From Parasphingopyxis marina (GTDB lineage: Bacteria > Pseudomonadota > Alphaproteobacteria > Sphingomonadales > Sphingomonadaceae): DNA of 64,000 nucleotides. Positions within the stretch are counted from its first letter, which is position 1, and every line of letters starts with the position of its first letter. The DNA is taken from contig NZ_JACJVJ010000001.1 in NCBI RefSeq assembly GCF_014237875.1, positions 608,501-672,500 on the forward strand, written 5' to 3'. The translations under genes were made by a program, and so were the position numbers. Below the pieces are notes generated by a model. That model saw only the letters and a list, made by a program, of their open reading frames with translations. It ran no database searches and was not told where the DNA came from. This document shows, piece by piece, positions 8,762 to 15,593 of this stretch.

Positions 8762-9177
8762 GGTGCCTTCTCCCTGAGACCGAAAAAGCGCGGTCCGTTC
8801 CAGCGCGTACCTGCGATGGCGGTGGCGGCGGCCGAGAGGCTCGCATAGGTCTTGCCATCCCAACAGAACCCCTCTTCTTCGACGATGACCTCGACGACGG
8901 CCCCCTTCCATTCGCGCCTCAGCTTCGTGCCGATGCCGAGCGACCGTCCCTCGGCCTCGGGCGCCCCGGTGCGGCGGAGCAGCTTGCGGGTATGAGGATC
9001 GAGACCGCCTTCCGCGTCGGCCTGGATCCGCCAGGCGAGCATCAGCCGCAGGACCTTGAGCGATCGGAGTGGCGGAGGAGGGCCGAAACGCCTTTGCCAT
9101 TCCTCGCGCAGCGCTTCGAGCGGCATCCGGTCGAGCCTGTCCAGCACCGGGCCGGCCACCTGGGTCTCGTCGATCAT
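8758..9177 (-). CDS. DUF2924 domain protein, recombinase partner
   Basis: 139 residues from the ATG at 9177. The sequence (RLDRMPLEALREEWQRRFG, then LAWRIQADAEGG and LRREWKGAVVEVIVEEEGF, ending in YASLSAAATAIAGTRWNGPRFF) matches DUF2924. Genes of this family typically sit immediately 5' of a serine recombinase in alphaproteobacteria, as here with an ATGA overlap. The role is unproven. A directionality factor or DNA-binding accessory protein is a reasonable inference from the linkage. Confidence 0.88.
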   Translation of the reverse strand: MIDETQVAGPVLDRLDRMPLEALREEWQRRFGPPPPLRSLKVLRLMLAWRIQADAEGGLDPHTRKLLRRTGAPEAEGRSLGIGTKLRREWKGAVVEVIVEEEGFCWDGKTYASLSAAATAIAGTRWNGPRFFGLREKAP

Positions 9178-9325
9178 GCTGATCTCCTCAATATGGCGGA
9201 AAACTGCCGCCTCACCAAGGAAAGCCCGCATCGCGGGCGCCGGACTCTGGTTGCTCTGGTCGGGCAAAAAGTCCAGTGGAAAACCGGGCTTTGCGGGCAC
9301 CTTATGTTCGTGCTATGTTGATGAT

Positions 9326-10615
9326 ATGGACTCAAGCGCCGGGGAGGCGATTCGTAAATCCTCGAACTCTCTCGAGGTCATATATCGGGCAGTGGATGCC
9401 CTGGTTCCTGACAAGAGGAACGCGCGCACCCATTCGAAGCGCCAGGTCGCGCAGATCGTCGCCTCGATCCGCGAGTTCGGGTTCACCAACCCGATTCTCA
9501 TCGATCCCGACAATCTGATCATCGCCGGGCATGGCCGGCTGCTTGCGGCCAAAAAGATCGGCATGGACGAGGTGCCGGCAATCACGCTCGACGGGCTTAG
9601 CGATGCCCAGAAGCGGGCGCTGCGGATTGCCGATAACAAGATCGCGCTTAATGCCGGATGGGATGTCGATCTCCTGAAGGTCGAGCTTGCCGAGATCGCG
9701 GCGCTCGATGTCGACATGGATCTCGAGCTCACCGGGTTCTCAACCGGCGAACTCGACCTGATCCTCGGCGATGGGCCCGATCCCGATGACGAGATCATTC
9801 CTGCAGCTCCGGCCGAGCCGACGACGAGGCCGGGCGATATCTGGCAACTCGGCAACCATCGCATCGGTTGCGGTGACGGCCGCGACGTCGACTTTCTGCG
9901 CAGGGTGATAGGTGAGGACGCAGCGATCGACGCCGCGTTCCTCGATCCGCCCTATAATGTGAAGATCAACGGCCACGCCAATGCGAAGGGCCGGCACCGC
10001 GAGTTCGCCATGGCCTCGGGCGAGATGGACGAGAGCGAGTTCCGCACCTTTCTCGCCGAGACACTGGGCGCCTGCGCCAAGGTATCGCGCGACGGCGCGG
10101 TCCACTTCGTGTGCATGGACTGGCGGCACATGAACGATGTCCCGGCGGTTGCCGGCGACATCTATGGCGATCTTCTCAACCTGTGCGTCTGGAACAAGTC
10201 CAATGCGGGTATGGGGTCGCTCTACCGATCGAAGCACGAGATGGTGTTCGTCTACAAGGTCGGCACCGCATCGCACTTCAATGCGGTCGAGCTTGGGAAA
10301 CACGGGCGCAACCGCACCAATGTCTGGGACTATGCTTCGGTGAACTCGCTCAGGGGATCGCGGCGCGAGGACCTGGTGCTCCACCCGACCGTGAAACCGA
10401 CCGCGCTGGTTGCCGATGCCATTTGCGACGTGACCCGGCGCGGCGAGTTGGTGCTCGACATCTTCCTCGGCTCCGGCACGACGCTCATTGCCGCCGAGCG
10501 CACCGGGCGCCGGTTCCGCGGTATCGATATCGATGCTGCCTATGTCGATGTTGCGATCGAGCGCTGGAAGGCGATGACCGGCGGCGAGCCCGAGCTGGCC
10601 GGGCGCGCCGGATGA
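9326..10615 (+). CDS. ParB-domain DNA methyltransferase
   Basis: 429 residues. The first about 110 form a ParB/Srx-like domain (VAQIVASIREFGFTNPILID, then AGHGRLLAAKKIGMDEVPA). The rest is an amino-methyltransferase with DPPY at 207-210 and the S-adenosylmethionine motif FLGSGTT at 380-386. This DPPY-before-FxGxG order is that of beta-class N4-cytosine/N6-adenine enzymes. No restriction enzyme is adjacent, so it is an orphan methylase of the kind common on phages and mobile elements. The start at ATG 9326 gives a short divergent promoter gap to the DUF2924 gene. It ends in an ATGA overlap with the next gene. Confidence 0.92.
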   Translation: MDSSAGEAIRKSSNSLEVIYRAVDALVPDKRNARTHSKRQVAQIVASIREFGFTNPILIDPDNLIIAGHGRLLAAKKIGMDEVPAITLDGLSDAQKRALRIADNKIALNAGWDVDLLKVELAEIAALDVDMDLELTGFSTGELDLILGDGPDPDDEIIPAAPAEPTTRPGDIWQLGNHRIGCGDGRDVDFLRRVIGEDAAIDAAFLDPPYNVKINGHANAKGRHREFAMASGEMDESEFRTFLAETLGACAKVSRDGAVHFVCMDWRHMNDVPAVAGDIYGDLLNLCVWNKSNAGMGSLYRSKHEMVFVYKVGTASHFNAVELGKHGRNRTNVWDYASVNSLRGSRREDLVLHPTVKPTALVADAICDVTRRGELVLDIFLGSGTTLIAAERTGRRFRGIDIDAAYVDVAIERWKAMTGGEPELAGRAG

Positions 10616-11157
10616 GCGAGGAGTCCAAGCGGGTCAACGGCCGGTTCGCCAAGGGCCATAGCGGCAATCCGAACGGGCGGCCGCAAAAGGCTGCCGAAAG
10701 AGCGTCCGCGTTCGACGTCATCGTCGACAAGACCCTGACCATCACGCAGGGCGGCAAACCGCGCGAGGTGACGGTCGACGAGGCGCTCCAGCACAGGACC
10801 TACCAGGACGCCATTGCCGGGGGCCGGATGGCGCGGCGCACGATCCTGAAAATGATCGCCAAGCGCGAGAAAGCCGCGGCGGCGAGCCGACCGAAGCGAA
10901 ACAATCCGGTCGAGGTGCTGATCGAGGCGGTCGATCCGCGCAACGCCGACGAGGCGATGATAATCCTGGGGATCGTCGATCGTGACCCGCGCTGGGATGA
11001 GCCCGATGACGCGCATCTCCTGCTGGAGCCATGGGCAGTAAATGCCGCGCTTGCCCGACGCGCAGTGCGCGAACTGACCGATCGTCAGCGCGAGGATATC
11101 AGGCGCTGCACGCGCGACGCCAAAACGCTCAAATGGCCGGCGAGGCTTGAAGCATGA
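10612..11157 (+). CDS. DUF5681-type protein, first copy
   Basis: 181 residues. The N-terminal block FAKGHSGNPNGRPQKAAER is the DUF5681 signature, a basic motif found in small proteins near phage packaging and DNA-modification genes. The remainder is helical and charged, ending DAKTLKWPARLEA. It overlaps the methyltransferase stop and the next DUF5681 start by four bases each. The tight coupling suggests it acts with the methyltransferase; no biochemical role is established. It is paralogous to the following gene, with the same layout and similar C-terminus (LKVKWPEWW). Confidence 0.82.
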   Translation: MSEESKRVNGRFAKGHSGNPNGRPQKAAERASAFDVIVDKTLTITQGGKPREVTVDEALQHRTYQDAIAGGRMARRTILKMIAKREKAAAASRPKRNNPVEVLIEAVDPRNADEAMIILGIVDRDPRWDEPDDAHLLLEPWAVNAALARRAVRELTDRQREDIRRCTRDAKTLKWPARLEA

Positions 11158-11720
11158 GCGATCGCGACGCGTCGGACGAATATGAGGTCGGCTACGGTAA
11201 GGCGCCGGTCGCGACACGGTTCAGGAAAGGGCAGAGCGGCAATCCCAACGGAAGGCCGCGTGGCTCGAAAAAGCAGCGGCCCTATGACGGCGTTCTGGGG
11301 CAGATGGTGACCGTGCGAGAGGATGGGCGAGAGAGAAAAGTGACGGCGGCCGAGGCGTTCCTGCTGCATATGACCAAGAAGGGCCTCGAAGGTGATGGGC
11401 CAGCCGCTCGCGAGGCCATGGCAGCGATCGAGGCAGCTAGGGCGTCACGCGTCGCGAGCGGCGACGAGAAAATGCGACTGGTATGGAGACCGGTGGCACC
11501 GGGGGCGGTCGACAGCGTGCTTGAACCGCTGAAGATGGCGGCCAAGCTTGATCGATATCGTGCGACAGCGCGGATGGCGCTCGAGCCCTGGTTGGTCGAG
11601 GCGGCACTTGCACGGCTTGGTGATCGTAAGCTCGATCGCCATGCGCAGGAGGTGGTGGTGAAGGCTACGCGGACGCCGCTAAAGGTAAAATGGCCGGAGT
11701 GGTGGGAAGTACTGCCATAA
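11154..11720 (+). CDS. DUF5681-type protein, second copy
   Basis: 188 residues with the N-terminal motif FRKGQSGNPNGRPRGSKKQR. Its body diverges from its neighbour, but both share an LLEPW/ALEPWLVEAALAR-type helix and a lysine/tryptophan-rich C-terminus. It is the last gene of a three-gene ATGA-coupled run (methyltransferase, DUF5681, DUF5681). An ancestral tandem duplication is likely. Function is unknown; binding of DNA or a helper role for the methylase is inference from linkage and basic composition. Confidence 0.82.
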   Translation: MSDRDASDEYEVGYGKAPVATRFRKGQSGNPNGRPRGSKKQRPYDGVLGQMVTVREDGRERKVTAAEAFLLHMTKKGLEGDGPAAREAMAAIEAARASRVASGDEKMRLVWRPVAPGAVDSVLEPLKMAAKLDRYRATARMALEPWLVEAALARLGDRKLDRHAQEVVVKATRTPLKVKWPEWWEVLP

Positions 11721-11914
11721 GGTCCGCTTTGCGCCCTCAATTCGGTCATTCGAAGGTGACACGACTTTCGTCCACAGCGGACTGGCCGCTTCCAGTTTTG
11801 ATACCTACATTCCGCAGGCCCGAAACGGGCTGATCGCGATTTCCTATACGCAATCGCGCGATTGCATCTCAGCGTTTTCGTTGCACTATCAATCGCCTTT
11901 TCGACATCAAGTTC

Positions 11915-11939
11915 GGAACCCCTTCCCAATAAAGACGTC
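11915..11939 (+). promoter_or_regulatory. Candidate EcfG-type promoter, GGAAC-N16-CGTC
   Basis: GGAAC at 11915-11919, a 16-bp spacer and CGTC at 11936-11939, 40 bp upstream of the small gene at 11979. The known alphaproteobacterial general-stress consensus is GGAAC-N16/17-CGTT, so this is one mismatch away. Confidence 0.5.
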
Positions 11940-11978
11940 TCTTGTAGGCTGGATGTCCAGCACCTCAGGAGATGTACC

Positions 11979-12095
11979 ATGCCCGACAAAAAGAAGCCTC
12001 AACGCGAGCGCGACGAGCAACAACAGCAGCAGGAAGCCGATGAACGTCGCGCCGAGCGCCAGCAAGCCGACAAGAAATCCGAGCAGCAGCGCTAG
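11979..12095 (+). CDS. 38-residue Gln/Glu/Lys/Arg-rich protein
   Basis: A very short gene, MPDKKKPQRERDEQQQQQEA and onward, entirely hydrophilic with a penta-glutamine run and alternating charge; it is probably helical or disordered. A strong ribosome site (CAGGAG, 8-12 bases upstream), a candidate GGAAC promoter before it and a perfect hairpin directly after it together support a real transcription unit. No known function. Similar tiny charged proteins are common among stress-induced genes. Confidence 0.6.
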   Translation: MPDKKKPQRERDEQQQQQEADERRAERQQADKKSEQQR

Positions 12096-12104
12096 GGTCG
12101 AATT

Positions 12105-12141
12105 ACGAGCGGGCCGGAGCGACAAGCTCCGGCCCGCTCGT
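12105..12141 (+). terminator. Long perfect hairpin after the 38-residue gene
   Basis: A 16-bp perfect stem (12105-12120 with 12126-12141) and a five-base loop, GC-rich. It is followed only by TATAG, so the U-tract is weak, but the stem is very stable. It lies ten bases after the stop codon. Confidence 0.75.
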
Positions 12142-12282
12142 TATAGGGCACCCTGCTTCGTAGCCGATCTCGGTTATTCGAGATGGTTTGCGGTCCCTTC
12201 AAAAGGGTCCGTTCCGTTAATTCTCAAAGCATTTCAATCGTGAGGGCCCTACGAAGCTTTGCAAGAATACCAATAGGAATGA

Positions 12283-12900
12283 ATGATCATGACCGGCTTG
12301 AATGCCATCGCTCTCAATGCTTCGCTTAAAGAAAGTTCCGATGAAGACTCCTCGACAGATGCCATGATCGCATTGCTCAAGGAGAAATTCGATAAACACG
12401 ACGTCGAAGTCACGGAGACGATCCGGCTGGCAGATTACAATCTCAAGCCGGGCGTTACATCCGACGAGGGAAAAGGCGATTCCTGGCCGAGTATCCGCGA
12501 AAAGATCCTCGATCACGATATACTCGTATTCGGAACGCCCATCTGGATGGGGCAGATGTCCAGTATTGCCAAGCGAGCATTGGAACGAATGGATGCTTTT
12601 CTCAGCGAAACCGATGATCAAGGGCGAATGCCCAGCTATTCGAAGGTCGCCGCTTTGGCGATCGTGGGCAACGAGGATGGGGCGCACAACGTATCGGCTA
12701 GCTTGTTCCAGGCATTGAACGACACCGGTTGGTCCATTCCAGCCGTGGCCGCTTGCTATTGGGTTGGTGAGGCAATGGGCTCAACCGATTTCAAGGAATT
12801 TACGGCGCCGCCCAAAAAGGTGGACGACACAGCCGCGATGGTGGCAGCGAACGCCGCCCATCTTGCGAGGCTTCTGTCGTCCGAGCCTTATCCTGGCTAA
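12283..12900 (+). CDS. Flavodoxin / NAD(P)H-dependent FMN reductase-like protein
   Basis: 205 residues. The flavodoxin-like fold is indicated by the N-terminal beta strand and phosphate loop (LNAIALNASLKESSDEDSST), the central HDILVFGTPIWMGQMSSIAK that binds FMN in this superfamily, and the AALAIVGNEDGAHNVSASLF strand-turn. It probably accepts electrons from NAD(P)H and reduces quinones or small molecules in the cytoplasm. Two ATGs (12283 and 12289) are possible. It lies in a block of stress-type genes, so a role in redox protection is plausible but unproven. Confidence 0.8.
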   Translation: MIMTGLNAIALNASLKESSDEDSSTDAMIALLKEKFDKHDVEVTETIRLADYNLKPGVTSDEGKGDSWPSIREKILDHDILVFGTPIWMGQMSSIAKRALERMDAFLSETDDQGRMPSYSKVAALAIVGNEDGAHNVSASLFQALNDTGWSIPAVAACYWVGEAMGSTDFKEFTAPPKKVDDTAAMVAANAAHLARLLSSEPYPG

Positions 12901-12992
12901 ATCATGGGACACTCTTTCAACCAAATGCTGAATATAGGTGCAGCGAAGAGCCGCAGACGTGCATTTGTGCAGGAAGCACAGGGAAAATCCGG

Positions 12993-13490
12993 TTAGGATT
13001 CCGGGACGGGACGCGCCTGCGCCTCAGCTTCGGTCGTTGCCTCGCCGTTCGCGGCAATGTCGTCGATCAGCCATTTCATCTCGTCGATTTCGCGGCGCTG
13101 GGCGCGGATGATGCCGTCGGCGAGTTCGAGCACGCGGACATCCTTTATCTTAGCTCGCTCGCTGGTCAGGATCGCAATCGAGTGATGCGGGATCATCGCC
13201 TTCATATACGCCGCATCGTTGACCGTATCCTGGCTGCGCACGAGATAGAGCGAGCCCGCGAACAGCACGGCGGCGCCGGCGAAGATGGCGATGTTGACCC
13301 TGGTCCGCTTGTACATGCCCCACATGAAGGTGAGCATCACCACCGCCATCATCGCGCCCATGTAGAGCGCCATCCACATCCGCGTCTGGCTGAACAGGAC
13401 GTGCTCGAGCGCGTAGGTGTTGAGGTACATCAGGCCGAACATGATCACGGTCGATGTCGCGATCATCGCGGCGAAGCGGGCGTAGGTCAT
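12993..13490 (-). CDS. Membrane-anchored DUF305 protein
   Basis: 165 residues. Three hydrophobic helices (about 5-25, 40-60 and 70-88) are rich in methionine (MALYMGAMMAVVMLTFMWGM). A DUF305 segment follows (DAAYMKAMIPHHSIAILTSE, then ELADGIIRAQRREIDEM). DUF305 domains are four-helix bundles related to ferritin-like folds, and their M..PHH motif is associated with metal, notably copper, responses. The Met-rich membrane part fits that idea. The gene is read toward the flavodoxin gene. Confidence 0.85.
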   Translation of the reverse strand: MTYARFAAMIATSTVIMFGLMYLNTYALEHVLFSQTRMWMALYMGAMMAVVMLTFMWGMYKRTRVNIAIFAGAAVLFAGSLYLVRSQDTVNDAAYMKAMIPHHSIAILTSERAKIKDVRVLELADGIIRAQRREIDEMKWLIDDIAANGEATTEAEAQARPVPES

Positions 13491-13532
13491 ATGATCTTCC
13501 CGGAGGTCGAGTTTTTTACTGGAAATGCCTGC

Positions 13533-14390
13533 TCATCCTCCCACTATGGATCCGCCATTGGGATGAAGCACCTGGCCCGACATGTAACTCGCATCCTCGC
13601 AGGCGAGGAACAGGAAGGCGGGGGCGACCTCATTGGGCTGGCCGGGACGCCCCATTGGCGTTCCTTTGCCGAAATCGGGAATTTTCTCCTCGGGCTGGCC
13701 GCCGGAAGGATTGAGCGGCGTCCAGATCGGTCCTGGTGCGACGGCGTTCACGCGGATGCCGTCGTCGATAAGGTTCTCAGACAATGATCGCGTGAAAGCC
13801 GTGATGGCGCCCTTGGTGGCACTATAGTCCAGCAGGATCGGCTGGCCCTCATACATGGTGATCGAGGTGCAATTGACGATCGCGGCGCCTTTTCTGAGGT
13901 GCGGACGCGCGGCCTGGGTCATGAAAAACATGCCGAAGATGTTGGTCTGGAAGGTGCGACGGAGCTGGCCCTCGCTGATATCCTCGATTTCTCTGTCCCA
14001 ATGCTGTTCGCCGGCATTGTTGACGAGAATGTCCAGCTTGCCGAATGTCTCGATGACCTTGGCGACGGCCTGCTCGCAGAAACCCTTGTCGCCGATATCG
14101 CCGGCAATGGTAATTGCGGTACGGCCCTCGGCTTCGACGATCTTCCTGGTCTTCGCTGCGTCGTCATGCTCACACAAATACAGGATGGCGATATCGGCGC
14201 CTTCACGCGCGAACAGGGCGGCCGTAGCACGGCCGATACCGCTATCGGCTCCGGTGATCAGGGCGATCTTGCCATCAAGCCGGCCAGAGCCCGGATAGCG
14301 CGGTTCCCATTCAGGTTTGGGCTCGAGTTCGCTTTCATGGCCCGGAAGCTCGTCTTCATGGACCATTTCGACGTTATCGGTATCGGCCAT
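13533..14390 (-). CDS. SDR-family oxidoreductase, general-stress type
   Basis: 285 residues with an N-terminal polar extension of about 38 (ELEPKPEWEPRYPGSGRLDG) that marks the YghA/YhdF-like classical SDRs. NAD(P) binding is shown by ALITGADSGIGRATA, the structural motif by NNAG, and catalysis by S..., Y-x-x-x-K in DYSATKGAI. Members are cytosolic aldehyde/alcohol dehydrogenases often induced by stress; the substrate is unknown. It sits 14 bases after the DUF3008 gene and shares its promoter, a GGAAC-type site at 14609-14633. Confidence 0.9.
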   Translation of the reverse strand: MADTDNVEMVHEDELPGHESELEPKPEWEPRYPGSGRLDGKIALITGADSGIGRATAALFAREGADIAILYLCEHDDAAKTRKIVEAEGRTAITIAGDIGDKGFCEQAVAKVIETFGKLDILVNNAGEQHWDREIEDISEGQLRRTFQTNIFGMFFMTQAARPHLRKGAAIVNCTSITMYEGQPILLDYSATKGAITAFTRSLSENLIDDGIRVNAVAPGPIWTPLNPSGGQPEEKIPDFGKGTPMGRPGQPNEVAPAFLFLACEDASYMSGQVLHPNGGSIVGG

Positions 14391-14404
14391 CGTTGAATCT
14401 CCAT

Positions 14405-14587
14405 TCAGTCTTTGTGTTCGGGTTTTCCCTTTCGTTTTCCCTTTGCGAAATCTTCGAGTTCGTCTTCGCTCATCGAATCGTACATTTCTTTCGATGCACC
14501 CTTGAGTTCGCTTTTGGGCATGTCACCGCGCTTGGCGGACAGTGCAGCACCGGCAGCCTTTTGCTGGGCTTTGGATTGGGCAGGCAT
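14405..14587 (-). CDS. DUF3008 small stress protein
   Basis: 60 residues, MPAQSKAQQKAAGAALSAKR at the start and DSMSEDELEDFAKGKRKGK near the end. This is the DUF3008 pattern: a small, Lys/Ala-rich, presumably unstructured protein common in proteobacteria. Function is unknown. A good ribosome site (GAGAGGAGAAAG) precedes the start. It is the first gene of an apparent operon with the SDR downstream. Confidence 0.88.
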   Translation of the reverse strand: MPAQSKAQQKAAGAALSAKRGDMPKSELKGASKEMYDSMSEDELEDFAKGKRKGKPEHKD

Positions 14588-14608
14588 GGCTTTCTCCTCT
14601 CAGGAACC

Positions 14609-14633
14609 AACACCGGTCGGGACTACCTGTTCC
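14609..14633 (-). promoter_or_regulatory. Candidate EcfG-type promoter, GGAAC-N17-GTT (reverse strand)
   Basis: On the reverse strand GGAAC (14633-14629), 17 bases, then GTT (14611-14609), ending 21 bases before the DUF3008 start. Spacing and both boxes fit the alphaproteobacterial general-stress sigma consensus, except TGTT for CGTT. Confidence 0.55.
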
Positions 14634-14707
14634 AAATGACGTCCCGATCGGAGCGTTTTGACGACGAACCGTGCCCTTGCTTCGGCAATTCACCGTCTGT
14701 GCCAGCG

Positions 14708-14733
14708 GGAACCAAAGGCCCCTGACGCTGGTT
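14708..14733 (+). promoter_or_regulatory. Candidate EcfG-type promoter for ku-ligD, GGAAC-N17-GGTT
   Basis: GGAAC at 14708-14712, 17 bases, GGTT at 14730-14733, ending 24 bases before the ku start. One mismatch from CGTT. It is opposed to the DUF3008 promoter in the same 170-bp gap. Confidence 0.45.
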
Positions 14734-14757
14734 CTTTCGAGTGAAAGGAACGCCCCG

Positions 14758-15588
14758 ATGCCGCACGCATACTGGAAAGGCCAGATACGTCTCGCGCTCG
14801 TTTCGATTCCCGTCGAAATCTACACGGCGACCAAATCGGGCGCGAAAATTTCCTTCCGCCAGATTCACGAGCCCTCGGGCAAGCCGATCAAGTATGAAAA
14901 GGTCGCCCCCGGCGTCGGCCCCGTCGATACCGACGAGATCATGAAGGGCTATGAGTTCGAAAAAGGCAATTACGTCCTGCTCGAACAGGACGAGATCGAC
15001 GCGGTGAAGCTCGAGAGCAAGAAGACGCTCGAGCTGACCCAGTTCGTCGACGCGCACGAGATCAGCCCGCTCTATTACGAGAAACCCTATTATGTCGTGC
15101 CGCAGGACGAGCTCGCCGAGGAGGCGTTCGTCGTGCTGCGCGAGGCGCTGCGCAAGACGAAAAAGGTCGGGCTCGGCCAGCTCGCGCTGCGCGGCCGGGA
15201 ATATGTCGTCAGCCTCAAACCCTGTGGTAACGGGCTGCTGCTCGAAACCCTGCGCTATGCCGACGAAGTGCGCGAGGGCGAGAGCTTCTTCGACGATATC
15301 GGCGAGGAGAAGCCCGACAAGGAACTGCTCGATCTCGCGGAGACGCTGATCGAGAAGAAGACCGCGCCCTTCGATGCCGGCGAGTTCGAGGACCGCTATG
15401 TCGACGCGCTGAAGCGGCTGATCGCCAAGAAGCGCAAGGCCAAGGGTAAGACGATCCTCGAAGACGTCGAGGACGTCGAGATCGGCGAGGGCGGCAACGT
15501 CATCGACCTGATGGCCGCGCTCAAGAAATCGGTCGGCGGCAAAGCTAAGACCTCCTCTTCGTCCAGCCGCAAGCGGAAGAGCGCCTGA
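14758..15588 (+). CDS. ku: Ku protein (non-homologous end joining)
   Basis: 276 residues, a usual length for bacterial homodimeric Ku, the ring that threads onto DNA double-strand ends and recruits LigD. The start MPHAYWKGQIRLALVSIPVE is the canonical bacterial Ku N-terminus. ISFRQIHEPSGKPIKYEKVA and LGQLALRGREYVVSL are core-domain blocks. The C-terminus is Lys/Ser-rich (KAKTSSSSSRKRKSA), as in tails that contact DNA. The ATG at 14758 follows AAGGAA. It is immediately upstream of ligD (six bases), forming a two-gene NHEJ operon. Confidence 0.96.
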   Translation: MPHAYWKGQIRLALVSIPVEIYTATKSGAKISFRQIHEPSGKPIKYEKVAPGVGPVDTDEIMKGYEFEKGNYVLLEQDEIDAVKLESKKTLELTQFVDAHEISPLYYEKPYYVVPQDELAEEAFVVLREALRKTKKVGLGQLALRGREYVVSLKPCGNGLLLETLRYADEVREGESFFDDIGEEKPDKELLDLAETLIEKKTAPFDAGEFEDRYVDALKRLIAKKRKAKGKTILEDVEDVEIGEGGNVIDLMAALKKSVGGKAKTSSSSSRKRKSA

Positions 15589-15593
15589 GAGAG

